DNA of 64,000 nt from Tubulanus polymorphus (GCF_964204645.1 NC_134034.1:5141414-5205413); one strand, 5' to 3'; shown: positions 49,560 through 61,976, numbered from the stretch's first letter. Notes: generated by a model from the letters alone, not told the origin. A program made the numbers and translations.

Positions 49560-51580
49560 TTGTTGTTCATTTCTCTGAATGCAAATTCCTCACTGAACAA
49601 ATTGATGCGTAATAAAGGTAGATAAACCGATTATTAACAAAATTACGCACCAAAACGTCGCACGGAGAGCAGGTGTGAAAGACTTTTAGGCCTAGGCCTA
49701 GGTATTTTCAAAAAAATTCAAAATGGTGGAAATTATTTGTTTTGTAGCGTTTCTCTCCTGGGTAGCGTATCTTTTTTTATGCATATAATAAATGAAATAG
49801 GCAATATAATCGGGTGATACGAAAATATTGGGGGAAGTAATTTCTCCTCGGGGAAGAAAATATTAATTCTTATCTAAATTATAATCAGATAAAATATTCA
49901 GTCTTCTCATTCCATGATCAGGGCTCAGCGTCCTCGTAGGCGACTACCTGGCCAGGATTTCGCTCGAGTCCGAACCTTGTTCTCCCAACATCTACCGTTC
50001 TCTCCGTATGACTTTGTCATGACTACCCCCGGATAAAGGCCGTCAGTCGATAAAAAGATTGAGGGTTCGAATCCTCGATTGGTGGTCTCCATCTAACTAC
50101 TGCCGATACGTCCCTGATCGAACTGGTCCTCTCATTGAGACGAATAATAATAATTGGCAGTAAGACAGAAAATAGCGGTGGAACTCCTCTCCTCGTTCAG
50201 AAAAGACGAAAACACAAGACTTATAAAATATAATATTTTATATAAAATTAGTAAGCATATCAAGAGCTGACGAACTTTTGGATTTAATAGGTCTCTCAAG
50301 TTGACAAAATTTACATCTAACTTTGGGCGCGTCTCGGAAATGTCTCGCGTGGGGAACGTCAAATCGTAAGTCACATTGTTCGGGCGTACGGTGAGAGAGA
50401 TTCGGGAAATTATAGCGACGATCTCAAATCATCATTCGGTCGCGATTAAAATGTAGACATATATACAATTGAAGTGAAATCGCCCGACCGACAGCGAATC
50501 AATACTGTCGTCGTTGAAAATGATGTGACGGTCGATACGCCCGGCAAATAGAATTACATATGTACAAAAATCGGCTCGACTAAACTAAAAAGAATTGATC
50601 ATGACTGTCCATCGCAGTGACGCTCTCGGTCGGTTGGTTTCGGTAGGAGACCGGAAAAATCAAACTCGGTCGAAACCAAACTGGGCCAGAATCAAACTAA
50701 GCCGAAATCAAACTTGGCCAGACGATCGAAAAATATGTCTCTTCCTTCGGGTTGGACAAGATGACCATAGGCCTATCCTACCCGAAGGCAGGATAGGAAG
50801 GCGTCTCTTATCGCTTACATCTTTATAATTCGATTACGAGGTAGCTGGTTATAGGTTATCAATGCTCCGTGAGATCTATAAGCGATTCGATAAGTGATTC
50901 GAAGATCAGAATGACCGTCACCTTTTATAGAAATCCGGGGCGCTCATTGGCGCGTAGTGATATCACTACGCGCGAATTAGGCCAAGAGCGTGCGCTAAAT
51001 AGAACGCGAATAGAATAATTAAACAGGAAGATTAATACTCCCAGAGATAAAATATAATGAATACACGCGCTAAAAATACCAAAAGAATAAATTCGAAAGG
51101 ATGAAGGCGGAATTTGAAAATCAAATCCGAGTTTGATATCCGTGCGTAAGAATATCGAGCCGCCTAGCGGTGCGACAAGGCTCAACTCGTCGAGCGAGGA
51201 ACCGATGAAAACAAATCAAACTCGGTCAGCTGAGGCAATTCTAGGCATGTTCGGCGGCAATTGTCGGCCTGTCGTCAAATTTTTAAAATTTAGTAGAAAA
51301 CCTGTGAAAAATCCTTCAAATCATAAATCTGATGTTATAACAATATAAAACATTAGGTATTTCATATTAGAACACTATTCAATCAGGCAAGGGCTAGGCC
51401 ACATTTTTTTCATGGTTTACGGTTCCCTAAAAAATTTCCATTTGAAAATTTTGGAATTTTTTCCAATAATATTTTATTTATTACAACTTATGTCCGGCTT
51501 AGGTGGTCTGATACAATTTTATCTTTGTTTTGATTTGAGGCAATCGCCTTCGCCTGAAAAATGAAAATCTATCGCATGCT
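49560..51580. other. Intergenic stretch, no gene recognised
   Basis: It contains a tRNA-like B box (GGGTTCGAATCCTC, about 50066) without a convincing tRNA fold, a run of 'ccgaaaccaaact / ccagaatcaaact' phrases at 50660-50720 and a 24-bp perfect palindrome at 50950-50973. No ORF shows a recognisable domain. Confidence 0.4.
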
Positions 51581-51584
51581 TGAA

Positions 51585-51617
51585 AAAGATACTTTCCTAA
51601 TTTAGGAAAGTATCTTT
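51585..51617. other. Perfect 16-bp stem palindrome with 1-base loop
   Basis: AAAGATACTTTCCTAA is followed, one T later, by its exact reverse complement. It lies about 230 bp beyond the 3' end of the decayed pogo transposase and may mark that element's terminal region. Confidence 0.6.
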
Positions 51618-51844
51618 GTTAAGATGTCGAAAAATGTTGATATTTTTCTCTAATATCTTTATTTCAGGAGCAGAAGAGGCCAGAGAAAATGGGCCAAGAA
51701 AAGGGGGCACTTCGTCCACAAAGGCCATTCAGTAACAGTACCGTGACTGTTTTGGTTTCATTTTCATGTTTTGAAATTTAAGTATTTACAATAGATACAA
51801 TTCTGTTAATATATACTAGTGATTGATCGTTAGAACGAGCCTAT

Positions 51845-53940
51845 TCAAAATTACAGAAGAAGCACTGCCAGTCCAGTTCATCCACATCCTCCTCTGTCAG
51901 ACCCGTGAAGTCAATGTCCACGCATTTGCGGTGAAACCACCTCTCACAATCACACCCAACCCACATTCTAGGTCGATTGAAACATGTGGCATGGCCACGC
52001 AAAGCACATATATCTGGATTTAGTGCATTATCATCTCCACTATCACTGTCACTGGCAACAACAATGTAGGTTTACTTCTAGGCCTGTGTAATATTTGCTT
52101 TTTAGCTGCTCTACACTCCTTTTCTTGCTTTGCAGTCAAGCGTATTTTCTTGCGCTGCTCTTTCGCAAGCTGTTCTTTCTCGCGGGCAGCCTGTTTATCT
52201 TCTAAGTACTTAATGAATTATTGGCCTGATACAGCTTTAGGAATATCATTATTTGAATTTGGCTTTACAATGGGACCTGACGTGGAAGTGGAAGCACTTG
52301 GTGTGGGATATTTCAGAACAGTTTTAAATGCTGGTGACACATATGTTTGATAACTGCGTTTACCGCTCGGTAAGTATGTACTAGAATTACTAAGGCCTGG
52401 GGTAGGTTCAAAAGAAGTGGAAAACGAGATGGACGCGGAGGGACTGACTGATTGAGATAGGCTTGGTTGTATAATTTATGTACTACTATCAGATAGGTAC
52501 AGTGTTGGATATCGATGAACTGGTCGATCTAGACGGTGTAGGCCTACATGTTTTAGTTGTTTCAGTGGGCTTTGGTTTTGTTATACATGTAGATGTAACA
52601 GCCGAGGGTGTGTCATAGGCAGTTTGATGTAGGGATTTCCAGGTATGGTAAAGATCACCACCCTCTACGTTATACCCTCTTCCAAACGCTTCCGATAAAG
52701 TAAGACTATTATATTTAACATACCCCCTGCTTTCAGTGCGTTCAATGCTAGCAAGCTCGGATTATGATTAGATGTACTGTTGGGAACTGATGAAGTAGCT
52801 TTATGGAAAACTTTACCGGGTGCAAGTTTACTGTAATCAACAGCGTCTTGATCAAATTGACAGAGACCACAAGCCCGGAAACCATTGATAGCAGTATTTG
52901 TTGAAGTTGTTACACTGTTCCATGCTGTACTAAAAACACGTGAAAATGTTTTCTTGATAACATTTTGGCCAATTTCAATCTGGAAAGCCCGGACAGCAGC
53001 CCGCCATTGTTTTTTTTTTCAATGGTCCATAAAGAGCTACATCGCATGGTTGTACCAAGTGGCTGGAGTGTGCAGGGAGACAATACAATATGATACCATT
53101 ATCCCGACAATATTTGGCTACCTCCAAACCGATATGTTTGCTATGGCCATCTACAAATAAAGTAACTGGCTTGTTTATCTTGTTTTGTGTAATGTATGTA
53201 TCGAAGTGGTTAGCGATATACTCATAGCAAACTTCCGTGTCAATCTACCCATTACCAGATCGACCAAATCAACTCCCATCTGGAGCACCTTCCAGTGGGT
53301 TATAATTAAACCGTACACCTGGGAAAATTATCATGGGTGGCAGGTACAGCCCCGAAGCACTAATATTTCCCGTGACCGTTATCTGGGTTTTCTGGCCTGA
53401 TGCGATCGAATATAGGCCTACATGCTTTGCCCCGGTTTGGGCTAGAATTCTACCGGATTGAATACATTAAGGGAAGCCATTTTCGTCGGCATTCCAAACG
53501 CGCTCCGGATTTTTTAAAATATCAATTCCCTGGGGAATTGTATTTTGAACAAAGAGATTCAAGTCTGAAAACCACATTTTAATTTTCTCCAGTGTAACTA
53601 CTGCTCGCTCTTTGCCAATATTTTCGGACACTCTCCGACAAGTCGCGGTGACGACGTTTTAAAGAGCGCTCACCAATCTTTACCAGGCCGGTTGTTTTTA
53701 AATGGGCTAGGCCGATGATCCCTATCAATGATGGTCTTGACGATATCAAATAACTCGCTTTTCGTTCGTCCGTAACCGATCGTTGCCATTTCTTTTAGCC
53801 ATTGAACTAAATGCTCTTCTTCCGCAGTTGTGAGAACAGTAGACGGCCCTGGCCAAACTACAGGTAAACGCTCTGAAATCAATATCAGAAAAAAAACTTG
53901 TGGAACTACGTTTGCCTCATCCAAGAATTTGTCTTTTGAA
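51845..53940 (-). pseudogene. Second pogo/Tigger-type transposase, decayed, with PHD-like C-terminus
   Basis: On the minus strand: CENPB-type HTH (TTAEEEHLVQWLKEMATIGYG, 53860-53680), RHRDLSESVRKYWQRA, NPERVWNADENGF (first catalytic Asp; Thr of the usual DETG changed to Asn, about 53500), SGLYLPPMIIFPG (about 53330), TLFVDGHSKHIGLEVAKYC (second Asp, about 53145), HLVQPCDVALYGPLKKK (third Asp, about 53040) and GFRACGLCQFD (about 52880). Then a Lys/Arg/Glu-rich linker and a terminal WVGCDCERWFHRKCVDI, which resembles half of a PHD finger (about 51960-51850). Stops and frameshifts, including one at the poly-T tract near 53010, break the frame several times. It is a different subfamily from the copy at 40393-43380. 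Confidence 0.78.
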
Positions 53941-55370
53941 AGATGTAGGCCTAAATAATGTTAATAAAGTTACTGTGATACATAAAAGTCAATACCTTAT
54001 GAAATATAAACATTGGAGATATTTTGTAATATTAGATTTTAACGTGCGTTATTTGTAATTTTACTCATTTTTTGTTTAAAGCTGCTGTATAGTCGATCAT
54101 GACAAAATATAACATATTCAGTGTGATTAAGGTAAGGTGATGAGTGCTTGAACAAAAACCTCGAAAATGCGATAAAACCAAGAAACCTTAATAGAATAGT
54201 AAACTGGAATTTCAAACACAGAAATGTCGCTAATTCTTGAATATGAGAATTTATTTTTTCAAAACAACAATTCACGTAATTAAAACAACAATTCACGTAA
54301 TTAATGAAACAACGAAATAGAAAATCAATTTGGTGAAGTAAGAATGATTTCCATGAAGGAAGATAATCCTAAGACAGATAGGAAATCCAAAGGTAAGTTT
54401 AGATTTATAAATTGTTAAACTTAGGAAGTAATTTTGCTTGACCAAATGATTACACAAATACGTAGTTCTCAGCTTCATATTTTACCATTAACTCTATCCC
54501 AAAGTGTAGCCCGCGGGATTCCATACTGTTCTTTGGTTTGGTTGTATTAAATCTTTTTTTTGCGGATCAAGATCGACGCATTTTTGCAGAGTCTCTGTCG
54601 GATAATTCTTTGTTGGGCCTCTCTTTTTCTTCAAATTTACACGCAACATCTTCACGAAAAAGCAAATAAAATGCTATTGTATTTCCTTGTTATTGTAAGG
54701 CCTATCTATAGGTCTACCAGCGAGAGAGTGTCCAAAAATACATTATACGCCACCTATGCTTGCTAAATAATCTTATTTTTTTACGACAAAACTGTTTACA
54801 AACTTGTTATAATAAGATATTTAGAATGTAAAAGTTATAATATGGCCCCTCGTTAAGTGGCCGAGATCTCACGCACAGCTGTCATTCCATGAGTCAAATC
54901 TAGGCCACGCCCCCAGCCACTAGCAGACAATTCTGACCGCCGAGTACATATGTTTATCGTGTAAATAACCACCAATCAAACCATTTTAAAGCCCTAAACT
55001 CATATTTAAATGACCTACAAGGTGTCCTCATTCATTTTGTGATGTATGTTTTTTTATCCACCATCACAATATGGCGGATTTTAAAGAAAAGAACTGAAAA
55101 TCTTACCTTTGATTCCAATACGCAATTTTGAATATGGCGGGGGACAATCCAACATTCAACTAAGATCCATTTCTAAAATGCAAACTACAACATGAAACGA
55201 CGAAAAAAATATTAAAACTTCTCGAGCAGGCCGAGATTTGACCGTGACTGAGATTACCCTCCGAGATTTTCTTATTATAAACATAAACCTGTGATTTGGA
55301 TATGACTGCCAGTGATATGTGAATTGCTCTTTCAAAAGGAGGTCAAGAATATACGTATGGGAACAAATAT
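53941..55370. other. Intergenic stretch, no gene recognised
   Basis: AT-rich. A 24-bp direct duplication ('aaaacaacaattcacgtaat') sits at 54261-54300. No recognisable ORF. Confidence 0.4.
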
Positions 55371-55379
55371 ACCAACCAA

Positions 55380-55830
55380 CAGTCACATGACATTGTCTTA
55401 GTATGATAAGGTATGTTGTCATGGTAACATGAATATATTGTAACCATGACAACATACAGTTTCCAAGGGTATATTTCCCTAGCAACCACACCTGGAATTG
55501 TGCAAAAAATCCGGTTTTGACGGGTACTTTTGGAAATAACGTTTACAAATGAGTATCAGAACTTTATAAGCAGTTGCTAGGACTTAAATACATTGTTTCC
55601 TTCACAACTCACTGTAACCAAGGATGTGTTTCCCTAGCAACCGCACCTGAAATTGCGCAAAAATGCTTTTTTGTGGAAACTTAATAAATGAGCGCATGAA
55701 TGTTAAATCCAGTTACTCAAGAGAAACGATATTGTAACCTTGGCAACAATGTGTAACTAAGGATGTGTTTCACTAGCAACTTCAGCTAAATCAGTGTAAA
55801 AATTGTTGTTTAGGTGAGAAAAACATTTCT
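55380..55830. repeat. Divergent tandem repeat, about 145-150 bp unit
   Basis: The block 'ttccctagcaaccacacctg' with '(g)gaattgtgcaaaaa' recurs at about 55475, 55630 and 55770, each followed by a GAGTAT/GAGCGC-type stretch and a 'cagttgctagaactt' phrase. The units are diverged. Noncoding. Confidence 0.5.
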
Positions 55831-56398
55831 CGATGAGTATGGGAATTTTACATAGACAGTTACCAGAACTAAAAGAAAATTCAAATGCAGAATGGTTATA
55901 AAAGATAAAAGAAATCTTAATTAATGAAAAACTGGAAACATAAAATAACATCAACTTCAATGTGAATAGTCTCTCACCTGACCATATATTATCCAAATTA
56001 ATCCAAAAGTTATCCAATAAATGTTTCACATAATAAGTCATATGAAGGTTGAATGTACGAATTTTGAAGGGCGAAATAATCATTAATTGGGACTTAGAAA
56101 AAGTTCACGCACAATTTTAACGTCATAAGATGCGCGAATAATTTTGCAAAACGGAAAAACGAACACGAAATCCAGACTGCAGCAATCGATAAGGTAAACA
56201 TCTGGGGCTGGTTGCTCAAAGGTTGTTTAAGTCTTAAACAGTCGTTAAATTGCTAAACGAGTCGTTAAAAATTAAACAGTCGTTATTTCCGGTTGCTCAA
56301 AGATTTAACGGTCGGTTAAATCACTTGAACGACCGTTATAGTTAAACGGTCCAAGGTAGGTTGTTTATCTCACCTAACGACTCGTTAAATCAACAAAA

Positions 56399-58000
56399 AT
56401 GGCCGACGACATAGGTTGCTTTCTTCCAAATTTTCAAAATGAAAGACATTTTAGACATAATTTCGAGCAATATGGGGAATTCACTGATGATCAATTGCGG
56501 CAAAGATTCAGATTTGGTCGGCATGGTCTGGAATTCATCAAAAACCTAGTCGGAGACGATATGAACAGGGCAACTCACCGTAATCATTCAATTAGTGTTT
56601 CAAACCAGATTCTGATAGGACTCCGATTTCTCGCCTGCGGTTCATTCTTGGAAGTGGTTGGTGATGGTTTTGGTGTGCATAAGAGTACAGTTTCACGTAT
56701 TGTACAGCGGTTCGTAAATAGTATTTGCGAACACGCCGATGAATTCATTAAATGGCCGGCAGTCGACGATTTGAATGACCTGAAGAGAGGCTTTTATGAT
56801 CTGGCCGGATTTCCGAACGTTGTTGGTGCCGTCGACTGTACGCACATTCGCATTCAGGCTCCAACAGAAAATGAGCCAGCTTTCGTCAACAGAAAGAGCT
56901 TTCATAGCATCAATGTTCAGGCAATATGTGATCACAAAGGTAAAATATTATTCCCAGTTAATGTTTTGTTTCTCCCGTAATTTATATATTTCCGGGTACT
57001 TGCGACTAGATGCAGCAAGCGACAGTTTTATCTCAGTCTTAGCATTACAGTAGAAGGCGCTACTATACAGTCCCTAATCTTCCCGCTTCAATACTGGTTC
57101 GAATCCCAAGATAGGTCTACCATCATGAAGCATACCCTACTTATGTTTGTGTCAAACTTAACCCTCAGTCATTATACGTAAAAAATGTCTATTAGTAGGC
57201 CAATTGATCACGCTGTTTTTCTTCTTTCCAGCAAGATTTACCAACATCATTGCAAAATGGCCTGGATCGACTCATGATAGTCATATATTCCGATCATCTC
57301 CAATCAGCTGGTATGAATGTCTCCGTCTCACTTGAACTATGTGTTCGCCCTCCCTTGTTTCTGTAATTTATGAACTATAAAAATAACCTTTTCACAGAGA
57401 TCAATTCTTGCATATTCTAAAGTGTTACGTTATTGGTAAAACCAGAAGGAAAATAATTTTCCCATGAGTCGAAATATAAGAAAAAGTCCATTTGACTGAG
57501 AATTGCTATCAATCATTGGAATCTTTTCTTATTGAAGCTTAGAACCATTCACCATCTATAACTCACAACTTGATTTAGGGATGACTGATTTTTTCTTTCC
57601 TAGATATTTGGAAGCACATCCAGAATATGATGGCATCATTTTAGGAGATAGTGGATATGCGTGCCGGAGGTTTCTGCTTACTCCGTTTTTACATCCGCAC
57701 TCAAGGGCAGAGAGAAGGTACAACGGCTCTCATAAAAGTACCAGAAGCATCATAGAAAGGGCTTTTGGAATCTTTAAACGCCGATTCCACATTCTACACG
57801 GAGAAATAAGAATGATACCCGGACGTGTCTGTAAGATCGTTTTGTGCTGTGCCATACTACACAACATAGCTATACAGTTGAATGAACCAGAGCCCGCAGA
57901 TGTCGTCGACGAAATGGAGTTTGGTGACGTCTTTGCACCACCAAATGTTGATGGCGTGGCATTCATAGCCAGATTTGCGACCAGGCATTTCAATGACTAA
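56399..58000 (+). CDS. Harbinger (HARBI1-like, DDE_Tnp_4) transposase, three exons
   Basis: Exon 1, 56399-56939, starts [12 protein letters not shown] and has [14 protein letters not shown], a helix-turn-helix ([16 protein letters not shown]) and [12 protein letters not shown] with the first catalytic Asp. Exon 2, about 57232-57310, has [14 protein letters not shown] with the second Asp. Exon 3, from about 57579-57610 to 58000, has [18 protein letters not shown] and [18 protein letters not shown] with the catalytic Glu. The exon 1-2 junction is clean (AAAG/GTAAAA, CCAG). The exon 2-3 junction is not: the obvious GTATGA donor joined to the TTCCTAG acceptor would create a TGA. A downstream donor (GTCTCC) joined to TTTAG keeps the frame, or the gene is damaged. 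The enzyme excises and inserts the element with its Myb partner. Confidence 0.82.
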
Positions 58001-58107
58001 AATCAATCTAATCATGGGAACAATTTTTAATAAAATTGAAAAAAACATTAAATCATACGTTGTATTGGATAATTATAAACATGAAACGGAATCTTTAAAT
58101 CATTCTT

Positions 58108-61100
58108 CTAATTTCCTAATTTCAAGATTTTCAATTTTTGTTTTTTGAGTTCTGCCACTTCTTTCTGGACAACCAGCAACTCGCACTGAAGCTGCAATCG
58201 GTCATCAGTGGTAAACTTCCTCCGTTTTGGCAGTTTTGCTACTACTGACTCCGGCAGCGTAGGTGTCAGCTTCTCTTGCTCCTCTATAACTTTCGGCTCT
58301 GGTTCCGAATTGCTGTCTATCAGCGATTGTAATTCATAAGCATCTGAAAATGAGAAATCAACCCAATGAGTAAGATGAGGTAATAAAAAGCTGATTGACA
58401 TAGAATTGAATTGGACCGAGCCAAATTCCAAATCCGTAACCGCAATTTAGGTACACCCTCCACTAGTAGTTTTAGGTTCTTCTTGAACTTTGCTGTACAT
58501 GACTGTCATGTTGCCTAAGTTAACAGTTAATATGTCAAAGTCGAAACTTGGTGAAGCGCACAGCCAGAGTTTTATTTATTGATTTAAATAGAGGCGAGTT
58601 CCCTTTTCGGCAACTTATATAGAATTCTACGTTGCAAAAAAATCACCCAACATATGATAGACTCGAGCGAATTAAGGGACCCGTGATTAAAAAAGAAAAA
58701 AAATCATTTTCTGCGAAAAACAACGTGGGAGTTTGGGAATTTTGATTACATATTGAGAGCCTATTGTTTTATCGATTACACGAGAATAAATTTTTCTGTA
58801 GTTAAAAAACGTAAGATTTCTACATTAAATCTCATGGCTTCAATAGTTTTACATGTATATGTTTTACACTAAAGATTTGTTCCCAAGTATTACAACGGGT
58901 TGCATGGGTACGGAATTAATGGAACAACGGTATATTAAATACGGATTATAGCGAATTTTACTCGAAACGGGAAAGGGGATAACGTTTGAAAAACGGGAGT
59001 AAAAACACATGAAGATACGATATGTTAAAAACGTGCGACATTTTACTCCCAGGGATTGGCAAAATTTTGAGTTAATTATTCAGTACTTGTGTGGAGCGGG
59101 ACGGTCATTTTGTAACACGCGGACCGCGCGCGCGCGTTATTCTCCGGGACTCGACCCTTAGTGATGCTGTGAAACCGACATTCGACCCGTTGCTAAGGGA
59201 CTGTGCTTTTTGTGGGATTCGAATCCAGTCTTCCAATCGGTTTCTACGGAGAAATACGAACTAAAAATACTATTTTTTGACAATATTTTGTGAATATTCT
59301 TTGTAAATATTCTGAAAATTACACAAAATCATTTTGTTATCCTTAATTCACGTATTTAAACTACCCGCGCGACGCGGCCCGCAAGTTTCGACGAAAGTCC
59401 GTCCGTGACCGTCATTTTCGTCGCCGCGATTTAGCCAATGCCCATGTGTCCCGGATGTAAACTACACTTTTTGAGAAGGACGGTATGGGTCTGACTATTT
59501 CAGATGGCTGGGAGTCACCTTCATTTCGCTCAACGAATTATACATTTAGACTTCACCTACGATGTAACGTAGCCCAATACACTGGGTTCGAATCCCGTAA
59601 ATCGTTCCACGAACTCGGTCCTTCAGCGCAATTCGTTCAAACAAAATTCCCATTTTTTGTCTGAATGAAATTCAAATTAATGACCAATAGAAACTTATTT
59701 CCAATCAGGAGATCGGCTATCCAAAAGGAAATTCCTTAAAAAGTCCTCCCAAATTACATCAACTTGAAGAAAAATATAAACTAAAACCATAAACATATAT
59801 GTACCATACAAACTTTTTTATTTCACAAATTTCTAAATTTGAATAAACACCACATTGTTCTGATATAAATCACACACACTTAAAATTTGAATATACATGT
59901 ACATAGTTCTGATTGACTTAAAAAAATTGGATTACAACACGGCCTTACAGCATTTTAATAGTGCATACGGTGCAGATGATGTTAGGTGACATTGAGTACA
60001 ATATGGTGAATATTACATGTCATTGATATAAAAATATGGTGATTGTCAAACATTTCTCTACAACGATCGGGTTACTAAGATATGAAAAATTATTATGTGT
60101 AAAAAGTTAAAAAGCCAACCAAAATGGCCAAATTAGCTCACCTGTTGCACCTATACCCCCACCAAAAATATGTTTTGGTATTAAGTCCATTCAAGTCAAG
60201 CATTTATAAAATTAAAAATATAACCAGAAAATTATAGTTTAAGTAGGCTAGGCCAAGCAAAACTGGCAGCTTGTCAAAGCGGCATCATAGGGGGGGGGGG
60301 GGGCGATGAAGCATCTGCCCCCCATAATTTTGGTTACGACCAAATTTTTGTAATGATCACCATTAGGCTATATATTGTGATTTCGCTGAAATGAAATGAA
60401 GTGGTTTGCCCCAATAATATCTGTAATTCCGGTGACGCGCGCCTGCATTAGCCTGTATTAGCCTATAGGCATACGATCATATCGAAAAACAGTACAGTAA
60501 GGCTTATTCGTACTGGTGTATATATGCTGTTTGCGAGGCCATATGTCAACACGACAAGTGTTTTCTTAACACAACACTCATCAGCTTATAAGTTATTATA
60601 CTGTACTATAGGCCTATATAGATAGAACAGAAAACTATTAACAAGACTAGAGTCAGAGAAACAAAGATAAACATACCACCACTATATTCAGAGAACTTAT
60701 CCTTCCACCAGACGCACCACTTAGTTCTTGACTTCAATTCGGGTTCATTGATGAGTGCTGAAACCGCCATAAAATCATGACAATCATGACAAGAATAAGA
60801 CGGATCGGAAGATGAAGTTGAATCGTCCGCCATTTTAGGTACGTAGGTAAAGTCTAAATGTATAATTTGCAGACCGAAATGAAGGTGACTCCCAGCCATC
60901 TGAAATAGTCAGACCCGGACGGTATGGAGAAATATAGAAAATTTGAATTTGCCTCATACGCGCGATTAACTTAAGGAGCTTCAAGCTCGCGCCTTCGGCG
61001 CTCGCTGTGCGCTTATAATGGCCGGAATCTAGCATTGATTTTCATATCAGACATTGAGAAAGTATGTAAAGGTAAGCATTTAAATAATCAGTAAGTCCAG

Positions 61101-61776
61101 AGGGCTTTAATTAGCTCTTATAGGCCTATGTGCGAACTAAATCACAGTCACTAGAAGCCGGTCTGAAGGTCGTTGGCTAGAAACCAAAACAAAAGCAGAC
61201 GATTGAAAATATGTTACCAAATTAGACCCAAAAATCATTAAAAGCCCTTTTAATAGTATTTGAATAAAATGATACACGATAGAGTAACTCACCAATAGTT
61301 GTTAAATCGCTCAAAAAGGTAGTTTCCACACCACCTTCTATTCCAAAAAAGGATGGATTCCCTCGCTCTTCTTGGATGGCAATAATCTCGTTGATAACTG
61401 GTGCTGGCTGAGTAGGTACAGGTCCTCCTCCAGTTTTTCGGCTCTCCCGCTGATAGCCTCCTACTGTGGCCTTGGCAGTTACACAAAGCTGCCGCCACTT
61501 TTCCTTTACAGCAGCAGGTGTCCTCTCACAAATTCCAAGAGAACTCACCGACTTACTTATCTCCACCCACTTATCATGTTTTTTCCGATTTGTAACACTG
61601 TTAGTGAAGCTGCTGGTCAATAAATCGTAGTTTTCTCTCACTAGGCTAGTTAACAGATCGATTTCTTTTACACTGAAGTTAGTTTTTCTTTTATTTCTAA
61701 TGTTTTGTTGAGCAGGTTTAACTGACACAGATTCCATGTTTGCAGCCATTTTGATTTTGAAAATGAGGCTAAACAC
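58108..61776 (-). CDS. Harbinger-associated Myb/SANT-like DNA-binding protein, two exons
   Basis: Exon 1 is 61776-61293 and exon 2 is 58343-58108; GT-AG borders and phase 1 agree, giving 239 residues. The start could also be 61749 or 61737. Exon 1 has a NAIF1-like Myb/SANT domain (RKTNFSVKEIDLLTSLVRENYDLL..W..I...ERTPAAVKEKWRQL), with Trp residues and a terminal KWRQL helix. Exon 2 is acidic (NSEPEPKVIEEQEK), then a basic KRRKF stretch and a Lys/Glu coiled coil ending LKILKLGN. Family knowledge: Harbinger Myb-like proteins bind subterminal sites and help the transposase enter the nucleus. The 2.9-kb intron contains the 59487-60916 insertion. Confidence 0.85.
59487..60916. mobile_element. Mutator-like element with perfect 9-bp target duplication, nested in Harbinger
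   Basis: GGACGGTAT occurs on each side (59478-59486 and 60917-60925). The element's ends are inverted repeats of about 80 bp starting GGGTCTGACTATTTCAG and continuing GGGAGTCACCTTCATTTCG and TATACATTTAGACTT. A 9-bp duplication with long TIRs fits Mutator-like elements. The interior has a (G)13-plus run near 60290 and one candidate coding exon next to the right TIR, and no transposase. Confidence 0.82.
60667..60834 (-). CDS. Candidate coding exon within the nested element, function unknown
   Basis: Starts AAAATGG just inside the right inverted repeat (MADDSTSSSDPSYSCHDCH, then FMAVSALINEPELKSRTKW and CVWWKDKFSEYSG). It could end at a strong donor, GG/GTATGT, at about 60676. Without splicing it runs on into a hydrophobic tail that looks like a membrane segment and stops at 60606. 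The Cys/His/Trp-rich sequence does not match a family I know. It might be a captured host exon or the first exon of an element-encoded protein. No partner exon was found. Confidence 0.35.
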
Positions 61777-61976
61777 TGTTTAGGACTTAACTACTAGTTA
61801 AAAAAAAGATAACGACTCGTTAGTTAACCAAAGGCTTAAACAGTCTTTGAGCAACCGATCTAAACAGTCGTTAAACGAGTGTTTAAGTAACAACTCGTTA
61901 GGGATTTTAACCAGTCGTTAGTCTTAACGACTGGTTAAAATTAAACAACCTTTGAGCAACCGGCCCCTGCAATTTA

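Larger units (their letters stand above)
56204..61967. mobile_element. PIF/Harbinger transposon, nearly complete
   Basis: The left end GGGGCTGGTTGCTCAAAGGTTGTTTAA is mirrored at the right by TTAAACAACCTTTGAGCAACCGGCCCC. Both subterminal regions repeat CGTTAAA / GTTTAAC motifs. Between them are a plus-strand DDE transposase and a convergent minus-strand Myb-like gene, the standard two-gene layout of PIF/Harbinger. The 5.8-kb length is inflated by a 1.43-kb insertion in the Myb gene's intron. I could not see a clear 3-bp target duplication. Confidence 0.85.

Noticed and set aside
50030-50095. Possible tRNA gene around GAGGGTTCGAATCCTC
   Set aside because: The T-arm pairs well, but no A box, anticodon arm or acceptor stem is found at the right spacing.
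57060-57120. B-box-like GGTTCGAATCCC in the Harbinger transposase intron
   Set aside because: Single box with no partner A box. Similar isolated boxes at 59210 and 59580 show that the motif is frequent here.
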